Assembly (NCBI GenBank): GCA_011046175.1 | Contig: DSBB01000189.1 | Coordinates: forward strand, 1 to 7,149 | From: Candidatus Hydrogenedentota bacterium | GTDB taxonomy: Bacteria > Hydrogenedentota > Hydrogenedentia > Hydrogenedentales > CAITNO01 | Direction: 5' to 3' | Length of the DNA stretch: 7,149 nt | In this document: piece after piece, positions 1-7,065 of the stretch | Position numbering within the stretch: position 1 is the stretch's first letter | Layout: every line of letters begins with the position of its first letter | Notes under the pieces: model-generated | The model's input: only the letters and a program-made list of their open reading frames with translations | What the model was told of the DNA's origin: nothing | Database searches by the model: none | Position numbers and translations under genes: made by a program

Positions 1-2613
1 ACTGTAGTCGGGCAAGGTCGGAATGTCGGTTGCCGGCACAAACAGGCGTGGCGTGGCGTTAACTTCGCGTTTGCCGTGCAGCCGCCACGCCTGCATGGGG
101 CGCGTCAGGGGCGGCGCGCCCAGGGCGTCCAATGCGCCCGCTTGGCTCAACGCCTCGCCGTCGCTCGCGCCGATGGACACGCGCTCCAGCAGATCGTCCA
201 TGTCCTCGAAGGGACGTTCGTCCCGTGCTTCGAGCAAGGCGCGCGCCGTCTTTTCGGTCAGCCCGCCTATCTGCATGAGTCCCGCGCGTATGGCGTCGCC
301 CTCCTGCGCGTAGTTCCACCGGCTGCGGTTCACATCGGGCGGCAGCGCCGCCACGCCGCAGCGTTGCGCCTCGCTCACATATACGGGCGCGCTGTAGAAT
401 CCGCCGCCGTTGGCGAGCACGGCGGCGAGATACTCGGCGGGATAGTGCGCCTTGAGATAGGCGCACTGGCAGGCGAGTTCGCCGTAGGTGGCGGCGTGGG
501 CCTTGCAATAGGCGTAGGCGGCGAAGTTGGCGATGAGTTCCCATATCCGCCGCGCCGCATCGTCCGGCACGCCCTTCGCGGCGGCGCCTTCGAGAAAGCG
601 TTTCATGCTCCGCGCCATCTCGCGGGGGCCGCGCTTCTTGCTCATGGCGCGGCGCAATGCGTCCGCGTCGTCCAGCGACATGCCCGCCACGGCGTGCGCC
701 ACCTTCAATACGTCCTCCTGGTAGATCATGACGCCGTGGGTGTCGCCGAGCGCCTGCTCCATGGACGGGTGCGGGTAGTCTACAGGCTCGCGTCCGTGGC
801 GGCGGTCAATGAAATGCTGTTTCATGCCGCTGCCCGACGCGCCCGGACGCGCCAGCGCAACCGCCTGGATGACGGCGTTGCAGTCCTGCGCGTCGAGTTT
901 GCGCAACAAGCCGCGCATGGCGGGCGATTCGATCTGGAAGCAGCCGACGGTGTCGCCGTTGCGCAGCAGCGCCGCCGTCGCCGGGTCGGGGTCGGGGATG
1001 GCCTCGATGTCGAAATCCGGATTACGCGCGGCGCGTATGGCGGCGACCGTGTCGTGGATGGCGCTCAGGGCGCGGTGGCCGAGCAGGTCCATCTTGACCA
1101 GGCCGAGTTCTTCAATCGGGTCTTTGTCGTACTGGGTGATGACGATGCCCTTGGCGGCGCGTTCCAGCGGCGTGTAGCGGGTGATGCGGTCGGGCGCGAT
1201 CAACATGCCGCCCGCGTGGATGGACAGATGCCGGGGCAGCCCGGCGATGGCCTCGCTGATGTCAAGGACGCTTTTCAACGGTTCTTCGTCCAGACGCAGG
1301 TTGCGGCATTCCGGCAGCGTTTCGATGAGCAGGCGCAAGTCTGACCCGCCGTAGTGGGGGATGACGCGGGTGACGGGCGCAATGTCGCGCTCCGTGAAGC
1401 CCAGCGCCTTCGCCGTTTCGCGTACGGCGGAACGCGCCTGAAAGGTGTTGCGCGTGCAGATCATGGCGACCCGGTCCGCGCCGAACCGTTCATACACGTA
1501 GTCCAGCACGCGGTCGCGCCCGCGCCAGCAGATGTCCAAATCTATGTCCGGCGTGTCCCGCCGCGACCGGTTCAGGAATCGCTCGAAGTACAGGTTGTGC
1601 CGGAGGGGGTCTGCGCGGGTGATGCCGAGGGCGTAGGCGACAATGCTGTTCGCCGCCGAGCCGCGTCCCACCACGGGGATATCCTGCGACTGCGCAAAGT
1701 TCACAATGTCCGCCACGATCAGGAAGTAGGGCGCGAACCCAAGGTCGTTGATGACGCCCAGTTCGTGATGGGCGCGGTCGAGCGCGGCGGGCGTCAGCGG
1801 CGTATACCGGCGGCGCAACCCTTCGAGGGTCTGTTTCCACAACCATGAGAAGGGTGTCTCGCCGTCGCGCAGCGTAATTTCCGGGAAGAGCGGCGCGCCC
1901 AGCGGCAACGCCACGTTACATTCTTCCGCGACCCACGCGGCGTTGTCCAGCGTCTCCGGCCAGTGCCCGTAGAGACGCTCCATGCGGTCCGGCGGACGGA
2001 ACCACGCGCCGGGCGGCGCGACGGCGTCGGGCGGAAGCAACGCCTCGGTGGTGTTCAGGCGTATCGCCGCGAGGATGCGATGGGTACGGTAGTCGTCCTT
2101 GTTCAGGAAATACACCGGCGCAGTGGCGACAGGACGCACCCCCAGCCGTCGCGCCGCATCAAGCAGGGTCTCCGCCTGACGGCGCGACGCCGCCGTACCG
2201 CAATGGCCAATCGCCGCCAGCGGCGCGAGCCCCTTGTTCACAAGCCGCCGTAAGAGGGGAATATCATCGCAAAGCAGAAAGAGACGCTCCGTATCAAAGT
2301 CGAACGGCCATGCGTCCATCTGCGCCGCGTCCAATTTACCCAGCCGCACCGCCGTGATAATCTCGCACAGATGGGCGTAGCCTTCGCGGTCGCGGGCAAG
2401 GATCAGACACGCCCCCAATCGCGTCCCCAGAATCGGTTTCACCCCCGCCGCGCGCGCCGCCGTGTAAAAATCAATCGCGCCGTACAACCCATCCGTGTCG
2501 GTCAGCGCCAGCGCCTTCATGTCGTACTCCACGGCGCGCGCCACCAGCTGGCGCGGCCACGCCGTGCCTGCCAGCATCGAATGACAGCTATGTACTTCCA
2601 AGGGAAACGACAT
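1..2613 (-). CDS. dnaE: DNA polymerase III alpha subunit, DnaE-type (likely accessory/error-prone lineage), 3' part outside window
   Basis: This gene encodes a C-family DNA polymerase catalytic subunit. The window holds 871 codons with no stop, so the C-terminus is missing. Residues 1 to about 200 form the PHP domain (LEVHS at 5-9, LTDTDGLYG at 37-45). The polymerase core follows, with GRGSAANSIVAYALGIT and PDIDLDIC. D358 and D360 match the E. coli D401/D403 pair, and D509 in LVKMDLLG matches D555. A fingers region containing KAHAATYGELAC and LKAHYPAEYLAAVL comes next, then a helix-hairpin-helix region from about residue 778. The segment FYSAPVYVSEAQRCGVAALPPDVNRSRW and the run HRILAAIRLNTT resemble, from memory, accessory or error-prone DnaE proteins of about 1000 residues. 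The PHP metal ligands are degraded. The ATG at 2613 is chosen because homology begins at once and upstream ATGs are out of frame. Its Shine-Dalgarno site is weak. The accessory-versus-replicative assignment is inference; the family is certain. Confidence 0.93.
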   Translation of the reverse strand, partial: MSFPLEVHSCHSMLAGTAWPRQLVARAVEYDMKALALTDTDGLYGAIDFYTAARAAGVKPILGTRLGACLILARDREGYAHLCEIITAVRLGKLDAAQMDAWPFDFDTERLFLLCDDIPLLRRLVNKGLAPLAAIGHCGTAASRRQAETLLDAARRLGVRPVATAPVYFLNKDDYRTHRILAAIRLNTTEALLPPDAVAPPGAWFRPPDRMERLYGHWPETLDNAAWVAEECNVALPLGAPLFPEITLRDGETPFSWLWKQTLEGLRRRYTPLTPAALDRAHHELGVINDLGFAPYFLIVADIVNFAQSQDIPVVGRGSAANSIVAYALGITRADPLRHNLYFERFLNRSRRDTPDIDLDICWRGRDRVLDYVYERFGADRVAMICTRNTFQARSAVRETAKALGFTERDIAPVTRVIPHYGGSDLRLLIETLPECRNLRLDEEPLKSVLDISEAIAGLPRHLSIHAGGMLIAPDRITRYTPLERAAKGIVITQYDKDPIEELGLVKMDLLGHRALSAIHDTVAAIRAARNPDFDIEAIPDPDPATAALLRNGDTVGCFQIESPAMRGLLRKLDAQDCNAVIQAVALARPGASGSGMKQHFIDRRHGREPVDYPHPSMEQALGDTHGVMIYQEDVLKVAHAVAGMSLDDADALRRAMSKKRGPREMARSMKRFLEGAAAKGVPDDAARRIWELIANFAAYAYCKAHAATYGELACQCAYLKAHYPAEYLAAVLANGGGFYSAPVYVSEAQRCGVAALPPDVNRSRWNYAQEGDAIRAGLMQIGGLTEKTARALLEARDERPFEDMDDLLERVSIGASDGEALSQAGALDALGAPPLTRPMQAWRLHGKREVNATPRLFVPATDIPTLPDYS

Positions 2614-2630
2614 GTTCAAAACACCATGTA

Positions 2631-2659
2631 ATAGTAATAACAGTTTTCAGATTGTACAA
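2631..2659 (-). promoter_or_regulatory. Possible weak promoter for the polymerase gene, -35 overlapping a palindrome
   Basis: In the 73-base gap upstream of the polymerase gene, the minus strand reads TTGTAC (2659-2654), a 17-base spacer, then TACTAT (2636-2631). These match the sigma-70 hexamers at 3 of 6 and 4 of 6 positions. The -35 lies inside the perfect 8-base palindrome TTGTACAA (2652-2659), a plausible but unproven operator. The predicted start would leave only a very short leader before the ATG at 2613. The gap is AT-rich, so a chance match is quite possible. Confidence 0.3.
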
Positions 2660-2662
2660 GTC

Positions 2663-2686
2663 ATGCCTGTATTTATCGGGAGGCAT
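2663..2686 (-). repeat. Short inverted repeat just after the HKD-protein stop codon
   Basis: ATGCCT (2663-2668) and AGGCAT (2681-2686) are perfect inverted copies with a 12-base loop. They begin one base beyond the TAA of the HKD gene. A 6-bp stem with a long loop and no following T-run is weak for an intrinsic terminator. It could protect a 3' end or attenuate read-through into the polymerase gene, or it may be chance. Confidence 0.3.
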
Positions 2687-5251
2687 TTAGTAATTTGAAG
2701 GCGATTTTATTTTCTCCAAAAGACGGTTTATTTCGCTTGTATTTTTAGCGGCAAGATAAACATTGCAATAAAAGTCGCACATGAAACAGCGTACCTCTCC
2801 GTTATGGCGCAGGTAAATGTCAATTTTTCTTTTTGCCTCGATGCGGGCCGTTTCCTTTACCCATCCAAAACCAGATTTAGGATTATATACAAGATCACCT
2901 CCTTGGTGTTCGCATCCCCTCTGTTGTTCACGTAGTCCGGGAAAACCTTTGGCAAGGCATTCTTCGAGTTGTTTAACATGGCTCGCAGTGACCGCCGCTT
3001 CTTTCAGAAGACGCTTTGCCGTTTCGCCGCCCCAATAGGCCCCAACGGTATTGAGAATTGCCTTCGAGTCGGCGTGCGCATATAAAATTGGGGTGTCGAA
3101 AATATCCGCAAGATGGAATGCCCTGACAAGATTGCCTTTCGTCTCTTCCCAGTTCAATTGGGTGAGTACACGGACAAGAGCCGACCATAACACCCCATTG
3201 CCCAGTATATCTTCGGCTATCGCAAAGCGACGCTGCTTGGCATAACGCTTCTGAATAAGATCTATCGCCCCTTTGTACTTGTCACCGTTTTCGTCCGAGA
3301 TGTGTATATTCAATAACTTATCAAGGGTTCGGCTTACCCAATCCACAGCAGTTGAATCATCAATCCAGTTTCCAATCTTCCCGCGTATCGCTATGGCCAG
3401 CGGGAAAACCGTTGCTTGCAGAAACTGCATAGCAGTACAGTCCGACAAAAATTTCAGACTAAATGCGTGTTCAATAAAGTCTTCCATTTGTTCCTCGAGA
3501 CGGTTCTTGAATGTTTCCGAAGGTTCTTCCTGTTTTCTTGTCTTTCGCTCCTTCTTTATGGCCTTGTTGTCGGGCTGAATTACGGTTTCGTCCTCTTCAA
3601 ATAAATCCTCATCGAAATCCTGAATTTCCGGGTTTCGCGGGTCTTCGAAGAGAAGCCGCATAATCCCATGAATGGGAAGGCTGTTGCCTTGACCTACTTG
3701 ATGTTGTCCCGCGTGTCTTTCTGGAATCTGTTCAATGCTGCGCACCAAATCATGCGGGTCAACCGCCTGAGGCGTGGCATCCTCGTCACCTTTGCGCGTT
3801 TTCCGAGCAAAATCAGGCTCATGGAATTCCTTTCCGGAAAATATTGCCCGCGCCACTTCCGCAATATCGTTGATTATCTGTCGCTGCTCACTTTGTGTGG
3901 ATGAAGCGCCAAGACGCTCGATGGATAGTATGCGACGCCGCAGGGAAGATTGGGCCAATTCATTTTCTTCGTCCAGCCAGCGTAACGTTTCATACACACT
4001 TCCATCGTGTAATTCAAAGACAAGGCGGGCGAAGTGTGTACTTGTCTTCAACATAAGGTCTGGCCGTCCACCAGTAAAGACGCACCCATCTTTATCATGG
4101 GCAGCCAATTCATATTCAAAATCATCCAGGAAAGCTGTTACTCTGGCGATCTTCTTCTTACTGGGCGCAATTACAAGCCGCAGGTCTCCGGTCACACCAT
4201 GCGCGGAAAATTCCAATACCCGTACAGCCGCTTTTTCCTCTGTAGGCGGTTTTTCTTTGCCTGTCGCCTCGAACACGTCTTCAATAGCAACCGCAGCTTT
4301 TTTATCCAGAATCCTCAAAATAGCACCGATCTGTTTGGGTTCACAATGGTCGTAAACTACTGCCAACTCGGTATTGCCGCCTGCATTCAATGGAGCAAGC
4401 CAAGCCGCTGCTGAGCAGTTGGCGGAACCCATAATGACTGCCGAATCTTTTTTTCCTTCAAAATAATAGAACTTGGCATGCGGCATGGGGTTTGCGGGCA
4501 TGGGAATGATTTGGATGTCCATAGATAGCTTCTTGAGCATATTTAGGTTAAAGGCGCTGTTTTCCGGATTTAATCCGATAAGCGCCTTCTTCACGCCAAA
4601 GGTGTGCGCCGCCCATTCCAAAAACGCGCCACGCTCATCCGTGGAACCGGTCAATAGTTTTATGGTGTGGAATCGCCGCCCCTTCCAACGTTGTGCCAAT
4701 TGCGTGGAAAGCGTTTCTTCCTTATTGGAAAAGAGCACCCCGTAGTCGGTTGGTATTGTTCGGTTGCTGTTGGACAGCCAAGGCAGGTCCAACAGTTTTT
4801 TCGCCATCTGCTCAGCGCCGCCGTGAAGCAATGGCGCTATATTCTCAACAAGGGCTGCAAACAACGCCACCGCCAGCCTGTCCGCCGGGTCTATTCTCCA
4901 CGCTGTGGCCAATTCTTTGTTATCGCCCCAACCGCCAAAAGTAAGGTTGCCGGAACCCACCCATACAAGTGCGCCGGACGGCCCGGCGCGAAGCATCAAT
5001 TTTGCATGTTGCCTTGCGTCCCCCAAAGGTGTGATCAATCGGTAGCGCCTTCCCAAATAGCGCACCTGACCGGCGGCACGCACAATGGCGTCTTCCAGCG
5101 CATGCTGATCCGCAACCACAACGCATTCATTCATGCCGCCTGTCCATAAATCGCGCAGTACGATCCGCTCGAAAAAGAGTGGGTCAAAGGAATAGGTGAG
5201 GATAAGCGCTGTCTCATAGCCTTCTTCCCGACAAAACGCTCGTGGATTCAT
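2687..5251 (-). CDS. Double-HKD phospholipase D-superfamily protein with long uncharacterised C-terminal region
   Basis: This 854-residue protein has two HKD half-sites, so one chain can form a complete phosphodiesterase or nuclease active site. The first has H82-x-K84, then GSGN at 99-102 and E113. The second has H258-x-K260, then GSAN at 275-278 and E295. In this superfamily the histidine attacks the phosphodiester. The usual aspartate after each lysine is A89 or E265 here. Residues 8-120 pair with about 195-305 as the two halves. Residues 305-854 match nothing I know: a possible beta-rich part (345-425), an acidic then basic linker (545-575), a helical part, and a C-terminal cluster C780, H782, C822, C825, C829. 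No signal peptide or membrane segment is seen, so it is probably cytosolic. The start overlaps the upstream stop (ATGA) and has AGGGGGA before it. DNA is a likelier substrate than lipid, by inference. DrmC of DISARM is another PLD-type defence protein, but no DISARM helicase is present here. Confidence 0.85.
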   Translation of the reverse strand: MNPRAFCREEGYETALILTYSFDPLFFERIVLRDLWTGGMNECVVVADQHALEDAIVRAAGQVRYLGRRYRLITPLGDARQHAKLMLRAGPSGALVWVGSGNLTFGGWGDNKELATAWRIDPADRLAVALFAALVENIAPLLHGGAEQMAKKLLDLPWLSNSNRTIPTDYGVLFSNKEETLSTQLAQRWKGRRFHTIKLLTGSTDERGAFLEWAAHTFGVKKALIGLNPENSAFNLNMLKKLSMDIQIIPMPANPMPHAKFYYFEGKKDSAVIMGSANCSAAAWLAPLNAGGNTELAVVYDHCEPKQIGAILRILDKKAAVAIEDVFEATGKEKPPTEEKAAVRVLEFSAHGVTGDLRLVIAPSKKKIARVTAFLDDFEYELAAHDKDGCVFTGGRPDLMLKTSTHFARLVFELHDGSVYETLRWLDEENELAQSSLRRRILSIERLGASSTQSEQRQIINDIAEVARAIFSGKEFHEPDFARKTRKGDEDATPQAVDPHDLVRSIEQIPERHAGQHQVGQGNSLPIHGIMRLLFEDPRNPEIQDFDEDLFEEDETVIQPDNKAIKKERKTRKQEEPSETFKNRLEEQMEDFIEHAFSLKFLSDCTAMQFLQATVFPLAIAIRGKIGNWIDDSTAVDWVSRTLDKLLNIHISDENGDKYKGAIDLIQKRYAKQRRFAIAEDILGNGVLWSALVRVLTQLNWEETKGNLVRAFHLADIFDTPILYAHADSKAILNTVGAYWGGETAKRLLKEAAVTASHVKQLEECLAKGFPGLREQQRGCEHQGGDLVYNPKSGFGWVKETARIEAKRKIDIYLRHNGEVRCFMCDFYCNVYLAAKNTSEINRLLEKIKSPSNY

Positions 5252-6882
5252 TGTTCGTCCCCCTGCGTGTTTATCAATCTTCGAATCTGTTCAAGGCGTT
5301 GCCGCCCCTGTTTTGTGATTCCCTGTTCATCAGTCAGCCCAAGCTGACGTAACCACCCGATGGCTTCCGCCAGTCGCGCGGCAGTGCGGCCTGCTCGGAA
5401 ATCTTTATTTTGCCTTACTGCCCAGCGGTCGCCATCTACCATAAGCACCGATACGTCCCGGAGTGGATCGACGGCAAGACGCGCCCAAGCGATACGGGTA
5501 TGCTGATCAATCGTACGCAGGGCAAGTTCTTCAATTGCCTGCCGTATTGTAATCTTCCTACGCAACATGCCTTCCAAATCCGGCAACACCACTTCTTCAA
5601 GGCCGATGCGCGCCCAGCCTTGTGAAGAAAGAAACTCCCTCCTGAGATGTTCGTTATCTTCCCCTTTGAGCGCACGTGCCCGTGCCAACAACCACGCCAC
5701 CGGCAGTGCGGCCAAAGCGCCCGCCTCGCTTTCCCAGGCAAGGTCAATCACCTCCGGTTCCATAAGGCCGTCCCATCGAGGAATTCGCCCATTGCGGACA
5801 GGTACTGTCCGGGCATCAACAAGCCGCAACAGTTCGGCAAGCGGTGCATCAAGCGGTTTGCTCCCTTGTGGCAGCAATTGTAACGCCTTCAATGCAGCTT
5901 TGATCGCGTCATCATTGTTAGCCATATCATGTATCAGGCTGGGTCCATGCACCGACTGTTCGGTGCCGCCCACTTCATAAAGGGCGTTTAGGACCGCTTC
6001 GAATGCCGCCTCATGAACAACGGCAAGCATATCGCGCACAAGATAACAGGCCCACCCGTCCAAACAGTGCGTGTATTCCGGCAACATCGGACTGTTCGGG
6101 TCTATGGCCTGGTCCAGGATGTCATATTCTTCAAGACCGCCAAAGCGCTCTGTCATTTCCAGTAAAACCCCGTAGGACTGTACCCGATTCATTTTGGATT
6201 CATCCCGTGGTGTTGACGGCAACACCGCGGAAAGCAGCGCTTCGCGTTCCTTGTCGCTGGGTTCGCTGATGGCAAATGCCTTACCCAGTTCTTCAAGTTC
6301 CGCTCGTGTAGCATGGTCGAGGGACGCGTTCTTTTTAAACTTTCTGCCCAACGTTGTCGCCTTCAGTATTTCATCCACAGCCAAGGCAAGGGGGAGCCCT
6401 CGCTCTTTGGTGAGGCCCGCAATGCCTTCTTTTCTGGTAAAAGCGACGTTGATTTGCAGGGAAGGCCCAAGGTAAGCGTTGGCGGCGGGCTGCTTGACCA
6501 GTGGGCGGAGATCGAAGCGGCTGTTCCCCTCGGCGATAATCTTTTTGGCCTCGTCGCTGCCCACCAATTTGGGGGTTTGTGGGTCGCAAAGAAGATTACC
6601 CAGAACGATTGCCGACTCCACACGCATCGCAAACTCGAGGAAATCTCGATTGGTGTCCGGCAAGCCATGTTGACCATACACCCAGGTAATCCACGCGCGC
6701 AAGGAAATGTATCGAATCATAGGGCTGATGGTTGTCACACCGTCCATCAAGGTCGTGCCGATACTGTTTACAGGCACCCGCAGACCAAGCAGGTCAAGAC
6801 CGGTAATTTCCTGTGCCTCCTTCTCCACCCAAGAAGGAGGTGGAGGCTGTGTCGTAAAAACCGACGTTTCTTTGTTCGCCAT
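5248..6882 (-). CDS. Uncharacterised protein, first gene of a cassette with the HKD protein; winged-helix-like C-terminus
   Basis: I cannot assign this 544-residue protein. Residues 10-18 are proline-rich. Near the N-terminus is a pattern of GLDLLGL (28-34), DGVTT (47-51), RYISLRAWITW (57-67) and a segment R87-VESAIVLGNLL. From memory this layout (LD-LG, PG-type turn with T, RYY-W, R-E-L-N) recalls N-termini of uncharacterised proteins of defence-type loci such as the DUF6361 group. That is a weak recollection, not an assignment. The middle is largely alpha-helical. Residues 496-535, including WLRQLGLTDEQGITKQGRQR, look like the recognition and wing part of a winged helix, so DNA or partner binding is possible. 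No catalytic motif, signal peptide or membrane helix is visible. The ATG at 6882 has AGGGGA upstream, and a nearby upstream ATG (6887) hits a stop at once. The gene ends in an ATGA overlap with the HKD gene, which implies joint function. Confidence 0.85.
   Translation of the reverse strand: MANKETSVFTTQPPPPSWVEKEAQEITGLDLLGLRVPVNSIGTTLMDGVTTISPMIRYISLRAWITWVYGQHGLPDTNRDFLEFAMRVESAIVLGNLLCDPQTPKLVGSDEAKKIIAEGNSRFDLRPLVKQPAANAYLGPSLQINVAFTRKEGIAGLTKERGLPLALAVDEILKATTLGRKFKKNASLDHATRAELEELGKAFAISEPSDKEREALLSAVLPSTPRDESKMNRVQSYGVLLEMTERFGGLEEYDILDQAIDPNSPMLPEYTHCLDGWACYLVRDMLAVVHEAAFEAVLNALYEVGGTEQSVHGPSLIHDMANNDDAIKAALKALQLLPQGSKPLDAPLAELLRLVDARTVPVRNGRIPRWDGLMEPEVIDLAWESEAGALAALPVAWLLARARALKGEDNEHLRREFLSSQGWARIGLEEVVLPDLEGMLRRKITIRQAIEELALRTIDQHTRIAWARLAVDPLRDVSVLMVDGDRWAVRQNKDFRAGRTAARLAEAIGWLRQLGLTDEQGITKQGRQRLEQIRRLINTQGDEQ
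5258..5264 (-). promoter_or_regulatory. Shine-Dalgarno site for the HKD protein, inside the upstream gene
   Basis: The minus strand reads AGGGGGA six bases before the ATG at 5251, within the last codons of the 544-residue protein gene. Together with the ATGA overlap it supports both re-initiation by terminating ribosomes and fresh loading, and it fixes the start codon of the HKD protein. Confidence 0.7.
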
Positions 6883-6889
6883 TACATTG

Positions 6890-6895
6890 TCCCCT
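6890..6895 (-). promoter_or_regulatory. Shine-Dalgarno site for the 544-residue protein
   Basis: AGGGGA on the minus strand lies seven bases before the ATG at 6882 and selects that start over the out-of-frame ATG at 6887, which is followed directly by TAA. Confidence 0.7.
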
Positions 6896-6908
6896 GTTAA
6901 GTTGTTAC

Positions 6909-6936
6909 ATTATTAAGGCAATATAACTGTGGTCAA
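6909..6936 (-). promoter_or_regulatory. Sigma-70-type promoter for the two-gene cassette
   Basis: The minus strand reads TTGACC (6936-6931), a 16-base spacer, then AATAAT (6914-6909). Each hexamer matches the consensus at 5 of 6 positions. Transcription would begin near 6902 and give a leader of about 20 bases that contains the Shine-Dalgarno site. This is the best promoter in the window and would drive the 544-residue and HKD genes, with possible read-through into the polymerase gene. Confidence 0.6.
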
Positions 6937-6941
6937 GGCAA
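6915..6941. repeat. Paired direct repeat AAGGCAA in the cassette promoter
   Basis: AAGGCAA occurs at 6915-6921 and again at 6935-6941, exactly 20 bases apart, or about two helical turns. One copy abuts the -10 and the other overlaps the -35 of the minus-strand promoter. This geometry would suit two protein subunits bound on one DNA face, so it is a candidate operator. With only seven bases per copy, chance cannot be excluded. Confidence 0.35.
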
Positions 6942-6986
6942 GTTGGCTTTTTGCTTATGCTGCTTCCAGCTATTAGTCACAAAGAT

Positions 6987-7015
6987 TTGCGGATAACACC
7001 TGCACCAGTTATATT
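6987..7015 (+). promoter_or_regulatory. Possible promoter for the exported protein
   Basis: TTGCGG (6987-6992), a 17-base spacer and TATATT (7010-7015) match sigma-70 hexamers at 3 of 6 and 5 of 6 positions. It lies about 50 bases before the plus-strand start codon, so the -10 is good and the -35 poor. Together with the minus-strand promoter it makes the 183-base gap a divergent control region. Confidence 0.4.
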
Positions 7016-7053
7016 ATACGTCAGTGCGGACGGTGGCTGCAATCAACCACAAC

Positions 7054-7059
7054 AAAGGA
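7054..7059 (+). promoter_or_regulatory. Shine-Dalgarno site for the exported protein
   Basis: AAAGGA lies six bases before the ATG at 7066. It supports that start despite the very short stretch of coding sequence visible. Confidence 0.65.
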
Positions 7060-7065
7060 TACATC

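Noticed and set aside
76..1344. Long plus-strand open frame of 422 codons across the polymerase gene
   Set aside because: It lies antisense to a clear DnaE coding sequence with intact motifs. Its arginine- and alanine-rich composition is what the opposite strand of GC-rich coding DNA gives.
1354..1848. Plus-strand open frame of 164 codons
   Set aside because: It is antisense to the DnaE polymerase core, has no Shine-Dalgarno support, and its composition is that of a GC-rich shadow.
2614..2656. SOS (LexA) box of the E. coli CTGT-N8-ACAG type
   Set aside because: CTGT occurs on the minus strand here but the matching ACAG half is absent at the required distance. GAACATGTC at the start codon also only partly resembles the Gram-positive box.
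3774..4355. Plus-strand open frame of 193 codons within the HKD gene region
   Set aside because: It is antisense to the double-HKD protein, whose frame is continuous and motif-bearing. The serine- and arginine-rich translation has no recognisable domain.
2687..5251. DISARM DrmC assignment for the HKD protein
   Set aside because: The HKD signature is shared, but no DrmA helicase, DrmB or methyltransferase lies nearby, and the long C-terminal region is unlike what I know of DrmC.
6313..6900. Plus-strand open frame of 195 codons within the 544-residue gene
   Set aside because: It is antisense to the cassette gene, which has promoter, Shine-Dalgarno site and ATGA coupling. The plus frame has none of these.
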